This document shows positions 54,505 to 64,000 of a stretch of 64,000 bases of DNA, piece after piece. Origin of the DNA: Ignelater luminosus (lineage: Eukaryota > Arthropoda > Insecta > Coleoptera > Elateridae); assembly GCA_011009095.1 (NCBI GenBank), contig VTPC01008088.1:38729-102728 (forward strand), written 5' to 3'. Positions within the stretch are counted from its first letter, which is position 1; the number at the start of each line of letters is the position of its first letter. The notes beneath the pieces are model-generated. The model was not told where the DNA came from, ran no database searches, and worked only from the letters and a program-made list of their open reading frames with translations. The position numbers and the translations under genes were made by a program.

Positions 54505-57500
54505 GTAAGATAAATTTTAATTTTTAGTATTTAATTAAGGTTTATTAAGATTTAGTTGTTATTCAATAGTAAATAACTATATCAAACTTTCAAAGTTTTC
54601 CTTCTGATACATTCTTAACACCAAGAAGAAACTTAAAATCTAAAAATGAGAAAATTAAAATTGTGTTTTTTTTCACGGGTGGAACTATATTTTCAACTGA
54701 AAGCTGGTACATAAAACGATTTGTTTTAAGAGAAAAACAGAAGATTGTTGCTCAATATGTTTTCCGATTGAGTGGGAGTTCTGTTAATTACAAGCAACTA
54801 ATTTGTTTTTCCTTAATTGGCTTTTAATTGAAATACTATAAGTGTAAAAGATGAAACGAACACTATCCTGACGGTATTCACAAAGAACATAACTGTCTCG
54901 GCAATATGATCGACTACCTAATTATAAAGGCATAATAACAACAGATCACAATTAACATAACTCTTAAAAGAACCTTCTGAAATAATACATATGTCTAAGA
55001 AGTAATCCATGTTGTTTATATTCTAAAGGTATTTACGTTCAAATGTAATGTAATATTATATCTTTAATGGTCACCCCGCCAACCACTCACCAACGGTATG
55101 TTTTAGACACCAGAAATGCCTTTGCATTAAACTTGGAATTTATTTTCTAGAAACCGTACTGCGGTTTAGTGGTTTCAATTTCATTCATGAGTGCAAAACA
55201 GCTATTTGGTCAGTAATGAAATTGGAGAAATGGATCACACGTCATTCAGCCGATGTTTCTACCTTTAGGGATCAAAGCAGAATTTTGTATTTGCTAAAAA
55301 AAGTAGGTCACGTGATTACGGTTTATTTAGTCGAAATTATTTGATTGCTCAAAACATTATCAGTTAGTAGTTACGTAGAAATTGACTAAAAGATAAAGTA
55401 TGCTTATAAATAAATTATACAAAAAATTTTCATGAATACTCTCCAATCCATACCTGTTACTATCAACAATAATTGTACAATTCTCTACAAAAAAGTTACT
55501 ACAAATCGTCATATTTAGTTTGTCCGTTTGCTTAAGTGAGCTTCTGAAGTGTTTTCTTTATGAAACAATTCCAGAGATGAAACGGCCTTAGCAAAGGTCT
55601 TAGAAAACCAACTTTCCTAATAAGTTCAAAATTTGACAAAAAAAAGTAGCTCAAGCATTATGACCACATCAAGAAAATCTGTAAATGCAGTAATTTTAAA
55701 TCAAACCTTGGGATAGCATTTGGACGGCTTCAGAGCTATTATTATTAGTTTCACATTCGAAAAGATCCTTGAAAATCTTGAGAAAAGAAGGAAACGTATG
55801 AAAGGGAATTTCTAGCAGAATGGGCCTCTAAAAGTATTTCTCCTATTATCTTTTCCCATCACTTGGAAATCAGCCGTATACAGGTCAAATTCCTCACTTT
55901 GAATGACTTTTATATCAACATCTGAATTTTCGCTCTTTTTTTAGATTTTCAGAACCGTTTTATCTTTGACCCTTTTGTGTTACGTTATGTTTATTTTTAC
56001 TTCTTGTTTTTTGGTAGTAAAGTGTTTAGATTTTTCTGGTTGTCTTGCAGTTAAACATATGTTGACACAGTGTAAATGAAATAGTTTAAGTGGCTATCTA
56101 ACATAATCTTGAAAAAAAGTCTTATCCGTAACGGTTTTCCAAATAACAAGAATTGCCATCTAACAGCACCAACTATAAGATATAGCCCGACTGTTAACCT
56201 AACAGTTATTAAGTGTTTAGGTTTGTTGTTGTTTTCGACAAACAAAATCTGCTGACGAGATAATAGTTTTCCTCAAAAATAATTCTTACGTGTCATAAAA
56301 TTCAACTTGTGAGAATTAAACTTTGTTTATAAAGTATCTATTTGCCCTAAAAACGTTTAATGACATCTCATAAATCTAAACCACTTCAACTTTAGTGTCT
56401 TCCAAAAGTCCATAAACAAAACATGCTCATTGAATCAATGGTTAACTACATATGTCGATTTGTCTACACATCAATCGACTAGAAATGTCTTGCCAGTATA
56501 AAGGCAAACATTGCACTGCCCTATGCATATTTTAAATTCTGCACGTTTCATCCAACGATGATACACTAGTTACAATGATGAACGCATATGAACTTATCTC
56601 TTTGCTAGTCATAGCTAATATCTTCATGAAGTCTTTTAGAGCTACACATTACACTAGAAGGACGACTTAAATAGGAGACTTTACTACTGAATAATGATAC
56701 AAACAATAATGAAATGTAATAAAAGACGTCAGAGTTATGATACATTAATGTTACCGCATTATTCAAATTGATAAAAGACATTATAACAATTGCATTGAAT
56801 ACTTTGTTTTTCTTACTCCAACCCAAAAAATATCAAGATTCTGATTGCTCCACAACTTAAGATTATGTTTAAGGTGAATATACTTAATTTTGTGAAGGAA
56901 ATAATAATAATAATTGTATTAAGAAATAAATCCGTCTGATAGTATGGTCTCATGCGTAGCATACCTTTGAATATCTCCACTGCAACTAGTAACGCCATTT
57001 TGAAAGTAAACTTGAGTGACTTACAAGTTTCCTCTGAAGTAGGCTGTGGCCACTTACCTGCGATAAACTCGAATTTTGTAGGAAACTAAAACAACGACAA
57101 TTTAAAAGCACGTTCATATGAAACCCACTTGTAAAGAAGAGTATTTAACTTCTAAGAACATCTTGTGTCCATAGTATCTACATCAGATTTTCTTTCCTTC
57201 TTAACCTCTTGTTAATTTGTTCTAACAGTCCTTAAGTTCATCTTAAGAAGATGATTGATGATGATGAATTTGTATTGGTATAGTCTGTTTCTAAATTATA
57301 GAACTCGGAGTAGATTTTGATTTTACTTTATTTTTGCAATGCATATAGCAAATTCAGGTTTACAGTCTAAAAGTAAAAATCACTACATATATTGACAACT
57401 CATGTTATTTAGAAAAATGACACAAATGACAAACGTTTAACCTATAAATATTTATTTAGTACCTTCTAACGAAACTTCAAAGTACACTGTTATAAAGATA

Positions 57501-58348
57501 TCGTGTCTAGACCTACTCTGAATTCTATAGTATAGAAACAGACTATACACATTTCAATCTACAACCATTCTTACTTTTTATAAATTTGCTCGTGGAGCAC
57601 GTGTGGAGCAGTTAATGTGTGCCAGGAAAGTAGCTGGATGCTTTTCGGCAATCTATCAGAATTACTAGAAGTACTTGAGCCAATATAAATTATGGTATGA
57701 TACATCTGATACTGAGATAACTTAATTTAAAATCGTCCACTAACACTGTATACAATTTCGCTGTCCAGAGACCCAAGTGATCTTTGAGGATGTTGTGAAA
57801 CCTCAGTCCTTAAACTTAGAGTATACGGTTGCCTCCAGCTGATGCCGGTTAGAATGTCGACACGCGTATCGATTGAGGAATAAGCTATAATTTTAGTTTT
57901 CTTAGCTACGTCACGGTATATCGGATTTCAGCTCATGAGACAATCGTATATTCTGTTGGTGTTTTTATAAATTAGTAACAAAACAACATTAAATATAGAA
58001 GCTACTTTGAAAAATCCCAGTTTTAATGTTAAATTGATGCATTTCCGTAACTGACACAGCAGCTGAGGCTTTTACATCAGCGTAGAGTGATTAACAAGTA
58101 AACCAACTCTTTAAAGATCCTTTGTTCTTTTCAAACGCCGTCTGATGACCTTTGACTAATAGTTACTTGGTAATACGGATATGTTCAAACAGGTCGCTAC
58201 TTTTACTTATTTGGCGTGCATGTGTGATCCTCTTGACGTTATTATAGAAACACAGAAATAAATATCATCTAACATCAACGTTTTGTCACAGAAGAATAGT
58301 CCAAAAAGTTAGAATAGTAAGGTTTTGAAGATTGAATAACACCAACTC

Positions 58349-58880
58349 GTGAACCACGTCTTTCCACAGAGCACTATTATATTTTGCTCTAGAATGCAAA
58401 AACTGGCAGTTGCAAGAATGGGCTCGAGTTGTGTTTCAGACAAAAGCAGGTTTTGTTTAACATCGTGCAAAAGGCATGAGAGAGTGTATTGTTTTGGAGA
58501 ACGATATGCTCAATGCGATTTCAGGCAAATTTATAATTTAGGTGGAGGTTCAATAATGGAGTGGAGTAGGATTTCTGTTTAAGGTCGCATGGAGTTAGTT
58601 GTAGTGAGAAAAGTCAGCTAAATTAACAAGATTTCTAATGAATATGAAATACTTTTCGCCGCATTCAAGCATGATAATTTCATACTTAGCAAGAGAGGCT
58701 GTTAAGTATCTAAGAAAGATAAGTGTTCCGGCTCTGGATTGGCCTGCTGAAAGTTCGGATACAAACCCAGTAGAACATCTATGGGAAAAACTAAAAAGGC
58801 CACTCAGACAACTTCCAGTTCCTCCAGCGATTGTTGACGACCTTGCAGAAACCTATGGTAAGAAATACCACAAGAATTGA
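58349..58880 (+). pseudogene. Tc1-like transposase remnant
   Basis: Two broken frames carry Tc1/mariner DDE landmarks: KSRFCLTSCKRHERVYCFGE and GERYAQCDF then GGGSIMEW, and later REAVKYLRK, VPALDWPAESSDTNPVEHLW and LKRPLRQLPVPPAIVDDLAE. The order follows Tc1 transposases, whose catalytic third acidic residue lies in the NPxEHLW block. The middle is rearranged, with stops between the frames. Terminal repeats were not found. Confidence 0.75.
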
Positions 58881-59119
58881 TTACAACTCTAATTAACAGT
58901 ATATCACATTGCTGAGAAGCAGTTATTAATGCGATAGGGGTAACAGTCGGTTTTAGTTAGATTATATGGAATATTATTATATTATATAGAAATTATACAA
59001 AAATATCATATTATGCACTAATTCTTGTGCATAATTTGAATTCTGTTTATAAAAGAACGTATGATTGGGCAAAGTAAAATACCAGAATATTATTATAATA
59101 TTGCGACACGTTTTAGAAA

Positions 59120-59345
59120 ATAAAGATAAAAACAATAGACAAGAGTCTAAAACCAGAAAATTGAAAGAAAAAATTGCAAATGAATCAGAAGACATCGATA
59201 CGAGTCAAAACCATACCGAATGCATCATAATATGAAAACGAGATTTTTTTAAATCAAAACCAAGCAAAGAATATATTTCCTGTACCCTTTGTAAGAAATG
59301 GGCCTATGAGGAATGTGAGAAACTTCTTATTTGTGATTTTTGAAA
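59120..59345 (+). pseudogene. Possible transposase C-terminal zinc-finger remnant
   Basis: Decayed frames read DKNNRQESKTRKLKEKIAN and then YISCTLCKKWAYEECEKLLI followed by CDF and a stop. A C-x2-C-x2-W-x3-C-x-C spacing like this occurs at the C-terminus of some pogo/Tigger-type transposases. A second acidic stretch near 60080-60200 (SNTSEEDLEVDSPKAGVV) may belong to it. Weakly supported. Confidence 0.3.
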
Positions 59346-59389
59346 ACAGAACAAATAAATATCTTAAAATATACTATGCAGAATGTTTT

Positions 59390-60000
59390 GGGAAGAAATG
59401 CACATACTTGGTATGCGCATTCCTCGGCAGAAATTAAGTCATTTTGTCCTATAACTTTCTTTCCTAGCATGCATCGTTTCCGAGATACATAGTGTCAAAG
59501 CTTCATTTAGAATTCCTTGATTTCTTAATATTTCAAAACAAAATGAGATATCGGGATAAGATCTTCTGTACTCTAAGGTGTGTACTACGTTACGTAGTTT
59601 TGCGTTTGTTATCTTTATCAGAGGCGGAGAACTGAGGGTGGGTTAGCCTTTTATGCTAGAAAACATTGCTACGCCACTGAGAAATCTAGAGACTTTTTCT
59701 TATTTTCGGAATCAGCAATCGATTTGAAGCAAAATGTTACTCTTGAGATTTTTCAGTAGAATGCGTCGTTTGCTAGTAAATTCAGATCTTTCAAAACATT
59801 TCAAGTTCAATGGCCTATGGCAAAGTCATAGGTCATTTCAGAAACGTGATGTAGTTATTACCATGGTATTCCTTAACAGAAATTAAGTCTTTTTTATCGT
59901 ATAACTTTTGTCCCTACAGTACATCGTTTCCAGATACAAAATTCTCTGCATTTAATTAAACTTCTTGACACTCTGTATTTCGAAAAAGGAATCCACTTCC
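59390..60000. repeat. Interspersed repeat also found in SMC3 intron 12
   Basis: Shares, at moderate identity, the motif series ttttgtcctataactttctt, cgagatacat.gtgtcaaa, ttagaattcttg.tttctta.tatttca and gttatctttatcagag.cgga with 46930-47130. The motif recurs at about 59890. Ends are not defined and there is no coding capacity. Confidence 0.6.
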
Positions 60001-61646
60001 AGATTCGGCTCGTGTGTCAACTTCATCCTCTTGGATAATAGCCTACATTATGTGCTCGTTGAATAATATACTATTATTGAAATTATTGACGATTCTAACA
60101 CTTCTGAGGAAGATCTGGAAGTGGATTCCCCTAAGGCAGGCGTTGTCCAAATTCTTGAATATGTAGAAGTCAATGAAAGTAAACAATCTTCACAAAGAGA
60201 GTTTTAGACCTGGAATACAAGAATCCTCTGAAGACGATGTCCAATTTTTTTTTCTAACAATAGATAGTTTGAGATTATAACAATTTCTATTTTGTTTATA
60301 ACTATAAATAGGCAACCAACGAAACACCGCCAGTGAATAAAATCCATACAATTTACTAGTGTTTTATGAGTGTGGTTATATCCCTATGGTTACGCGTATA
60401 ACGACTATATTATTGAAGAGTCCTAGATAAAAAAATTAATTCTTCAAAAACCATGGGTAGAATCTTGATAGAAGACATTGTACATAGTTTAGTCTCCCCT
60501 CCCGGTATAAGAAAATGCCCTTGGATTTATTCCCGTATCTTTTTTGGTTTTCAAGACATTCAGGGTGGGAGGTTTTAAAATGATCACCCTGTATAAATGT
60601 CTATATTGAAAACAATTAATTTTATGATTTTTATACAATTTATTCAGTAACCGAGCAAATACTTTCCACTATTTGGGGGCTGCCTTTAGACAAAGTATAA
60701 CGTAATACGAATAAATAACTCTTAAGCGTTTCAAGTAAATTAAATACAATACAAAAATATTATTTTGATTTATTTTTGACGTTTGTTCTGTTCACTTCCA
60801 CTCTTAATTTACTTTGATAAATAGGCCAGATTAAAATATTTACTTTAATTTAAATTCCAAATGTATTCTTATTTATGCCTTATTTGCAATTCAGAAAGCC
60901 CAAAATGTAATTTACTGTACGCTTTTAGCTCGACCTTTTCTAGACTAATGTGCTTTTCCTCTTTGTAATTTCGACGTAATTGTTCCACCCGATTCATCTT
61001 TTAGAAACATTCATTAGTACTATAACGCATTTGTCTATTTGAAACACAACAGAGTTCTTTAATTTGTAGAAACTGAAAAGCGTATTACATAATAAATTAC
61101 CCAGTAATTACTTATTGCACTACTGTCATGCTTTGCTCTTTAAACAGTGAAAATTTGGTTGCAGGTAACCTTTGTTGTCAGAATCATACCCAAACCTAAA
61201 GCAAATCCATCCCTTTAATACCACCTACGTAGGTGAATGTATAGTTTGACTTTTTATTAGGAAGCAACACAAAGAAGGTCACATAGACGAAAAGATATTG
61301 GGATAATAAGGTAAATTTATAACGAACGAGCAAGAAAGTTTCGAAATCACAGTTAACTATGAGATCTGAAACGTGTGTCGCATTCAAGACGAATCTTTTT
61401 TGTAAAATTTACGATTGGTATATCAAACCGATATCTATCAAGTTAACTTTAGTGAGACCTTCGTAATAGTAGATGCCAATTCTTTGTGTTGCTTTTTTAT
61501 ATTTCGATGAAATCAAGCAGTATTTATGTGAAAACAAAAATCATATAAATAGCAATTAAATGTTGAGTGAAATCACTTTGAAAATGATCAAATAAGTATT
61601 AAGCACTATCAACATAAAGTATCAATTATCACATAGAACAATTTGC

Positions 61647-61830
61647 GTGGGAATTAAACCCACACATTCTTGGCTGCATACTAACTACAAGAATAAAGTA
61701 AACTTAATAAACATATACTTAGTATGTAAATTATCACTTAATTTAATAACCAGCTCCAAGAAGAATTTGCTGGTTTAATTTGTAGAGAATTTGTATCTAA
61801 TAGTCGAGAAAGTGTGGGTTTAATTCCCAC
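61647..61830. mobile_element. 184-bp element with perfect 19-bp inverted ends
   Basis: gtgggaattaaacccacac (61647-61665) and its exact complement gtgtgggtttaattcccac (61812-61830) bound an AT-rich core that holds a smaller imperfect stem (aaccagctcc, gctggtt). No target duplication is evident. A MITE or foldback element is likely. It is not a tRNA: no clover-leaf can be drawn. Confidence 0.65.
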
Positions 61831-62319
61831 ATAAATTCTGATTTTTCTATATGCATAATTGGTAAGTTATTTACTTCGATAAAGCTTAACAAAAAAAAAC
61901 TATTTCTGCTTGGAGTCGTTTTGTAACTTTTAAATGTTCGTGTGACTATTGTAATATTAAACAAATTTTTGTCAAATACTATACTACATCCTACGTCTAC
62001 AGTTTCTTAAAATGCTAAATATCCTGTGTGTTTAGATGCTTAATTTTTGTAGTAAAAAATTTCAATTTTGTTACTATTTACTCCGCAACTATAACTCTGA
62101 CCAAGGCAGAATTAAGGTTTTTGCAGGTCCTTCATAGACAAAATTTCTATAACAAGTTTCACTGACAACATTTAGCACTAAAAAAATTTTAGAAAAATAA
62201 AGGCCATTGTTTTAGATTCTTTAGGCCAGACTCAGTTGTCTTATTTGTTATTATGTAGCGCCTAGTCACCGCGGTGCTTATGACAAATTGTCGAACGCTG
62301 ATCGTACAAAAAAGACTTA

Positions 62320-62660
62320 GAGACATACAGATATGTATTTTCATAATGTTATCAATAATGTCTGGAAATCCTGAGACAAACGCTGAAGTCTACTCTGAAG
62401 CACGCATAGGCACTAAATAATCAATAGATTACTAGTTCAAAAAGTAAGAAAATCTTGAGATAATCAGTTACACTAATTATACAAAAAGTACGTCTAGAAT
62501 TCACAGAATTATAAAGTTACAAATCGAATCTAGGAACTTACAGATATGGGGTGTTTTACATAATGTTATTGAATGCCTGAAAATCCTGGAAAACATTCTA
62601 GAAAGAAGAACGCTGGGAATCTACTCTTAATCATTCGCAGACACTAAATAACCAAAACCT
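62320..62660. repeat. Diverged direct repeat, two units about 220 bp apart
   Basis: Both units contain acagatatg, cataatgttat, cctgagac or cctggaaaac, gaatctactct or gaagtctactct, and cactaaataa in the same order. Identity is modest and the ends are unclear. Confidence 0.4.
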
Positions 62661-63134
62661 CAGCTCGAGACGTATAAGCATTTGGTCCTAGGGAAGTAGA
62701 GAAGGGTAGTATTGGAAAAGTAAAGAAAAGTTTTTTTGAGACATATTTCCTCTATCACATACAAAACAAAGTATGTCTCTGTCTGTAATACATTATAAAT
62801 GGAAACAGTGTAGGTCCAAAAACCTTGTATAACAACATAAGACTTTAAGAATTTGAGAATTCTTGTAAACCAGTAATAAAATCTGCAACTACGTTGATAA
62901 AATTCGGTACATATGTATGAATGCAAGTAGAAGCAAGTTTGTCTTATTCGAAAATGGATTTGATACTATAATTACTTTTCATAGGACAGAGTCGGTTATT
63001 AAACAAATTGAGAGTAGACGAAAGGGTTTATCAAAAACGCTGTGTAACAGGGGCAGATACAGAAGTCGGTTTTGTTTATGTAAACAGAACCACTTCTACT
63101 CCACTTGCAGCTAACAGCTACTAAGCCACAGGTG

Positions 63135-63866
63135 TAGTATTCCAAAATATATAGTGCGTTTATGACGTAATTGCTACTTAGCTTACAGTAAATTTTATAA
63201 GTTCGTCACAGCAGGATATCATAAATCCGCTTACCTGTGAAGACCTTTTCTGATATTGACACAGGGTCGTATTGAAATAAGTTCTATTTTCGTAAATACT
63301 GTTAAACCAAAATGTTAGAAATATAAATTATTTCATCATGGTCCTTGATTTACCCAATCGTCTGTGACACGTGCCATTGCTTCTATTTGCTAATTTTTAT
63401 AAGGGACCTGCTGTGAAATACTTACTAAGGGGCCGTCCTTAAATTACGTAACGCAAGATTGAACGATTTTTATACCCTCCTTCCCCCCTTGTAACGCAAC
63501 CGTAACGCAAGTTCGAACTCCCCTTGAATATTACGTAACGCAATACTCTAACCCCCCCTCCTACATTTAATATGAAAATATTCTAATTTTTTATTGAAAA
63601 AGAGTTTATTAGAAAGGAATACATCGGGCGCGTGCGACCGTTGCGGTCTACACACAGACTGTTTTAGTTCAGACAAGTAAATATTAATTTAAATAATATT
63701 TTATCAATAACATTTTATCGTTACGTTACGTTACTCTTGACTTCTCACCCCCTCCTTGGTAACTCTGCGTAACGCAACTCTGGACCCCCCCCCCTTGAAG
63801 CGTTACGTAATTTAAGGACAGCCCCTAAGTCAAAGTCATAAACGCACTATATCTTTTGGAATACTA
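63135..63866. mobile_element. MITE with 32-bp inverted ends, carrying a second MITE
   Basis: The left end tagtattccaaaatatatag then tgcgtttatgac and the right end are inverted copies at 31 of 32 positions. TA at both outer borders suggests a mariner-type target. Almost the whole interior is a different element (63429-63825), so the original host was about 0.33 kb. Confidence 0.75.
63429..63825. mobile_element. PIF/Harbinger-like MITE with TAA target duplication
   Basis: Starts ggggccgtccttaaattacg and ends with cgtaatttaaggacagcccc, its near-perfect inverse. TAA lies at 63426-63428 and 63826-63828, the TWA type expected for PIF/Harbinger. The interior repeats acgtaacgcaa several times in direct and inverted form. 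It is inserted in the outer MITE at 63135-63866. Confidence 0.7.
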
Positions 63867-64000
63867 TATCAGCTATGTCGTACCATACCCGCATTATGCA
63901 CATGCCGTTTTTTGATAGGTTGATAGGTTAGAGTATGTTTCCTGTTATAATTTCAAAGTTCCAAAAAGAGATTAAATCCCCTCTCCGACCAAAAAAGTTT

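Larger units (their letters stand above)
54505..64000 (+). other. First intron of the carboxypeptidase, or flanking DNA
   Basis: At least 9.5 kb with no exon continuing the peptidase (I looked for the family's FKYxxNMHGxE block). It contains a Tc1-like remnant, a repeat shared with the SMC3 intron, an inverted-repeat element at 61647-61830, diverged direct repeats at 62320-62660 and nested MITEs at 63135-63866. The stretches 54505-58300 and 60250-61640 show nothing that I can name, apart from a short cagggtgg...caccctg palindrome near 60550. Confidence 0.55.

Noticed and set aside
61640-61840. A tRNA-like signal from the repeated gggaattaaaccc strings
   Set aside because: They are the two arms of an inverted repeat; no acceptor, D or T-loop arrangement fits.

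Overview
This is a eukaryotic window, almost certainly from an insect. The host genes are split by GT-AG introns. Non-coding DNA is very AT-rich. The recognisable genes have clear animal orthologues, including msl-3, SMC3 and an INF2/Form3-type formin. Introns reach 7 to 10 kb and are full of small transposons, which suggests a medium or large genome. The order cannot be fixed from the sequence.

Layout: (1) 1-23050, plus strand: a formin of the INF2/Form3 class. Its 5' exons lie left of the window; 21 exons are resolved here, including a 34-bp microexon and one GC-AG intron. (2) 25157-35387, minus strand: msl-3 in ten exons, convergent with the formin. Its last 55-nt exon is separated by a 7.35-kb intron that carries a P-like transposon. 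(3) 35388-45473: a transposon-rich gap. It holds a second P-like element with a THAP-type transposase start, itself split by a 5.2-kb jockey-type non-LTR retrotransposon. (4) 45474-52290, minus strand: SMC3, complete in 14 exons (1203 codons). (5) 52544-53208, minus strand: a MORN4/retinophilin gene in four exons. (6) 54285 onward, plus strand: the first coding exon of a secreted M14 N/E-subfamily carboxypeptidase. Its second exon was not found, so the intron probably runs past 64000. That last part contains degenerate Tc1-like DNA, inverted-repeat elements and a MITE nested in a MITE.

The genes are unrelated housekeeping or cytoskeletal loci: actin assembly, chromatin reading, cohesin, a MORN adaptor and a peptidase. 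msl-3 and SMC3 both act on chromatin, but nothing shows that their proximity matters. Exon joins were made by hand from splice signals, reading-frame continuity and remembered family sequence; no alignment was run. No new multi-gene system was found. The strongest unusual content is the set of well-delimited transposons with visible target-site duplications (TSDs): the P-like pair, the nested jockey element, a hAT remnant and several MITEs.
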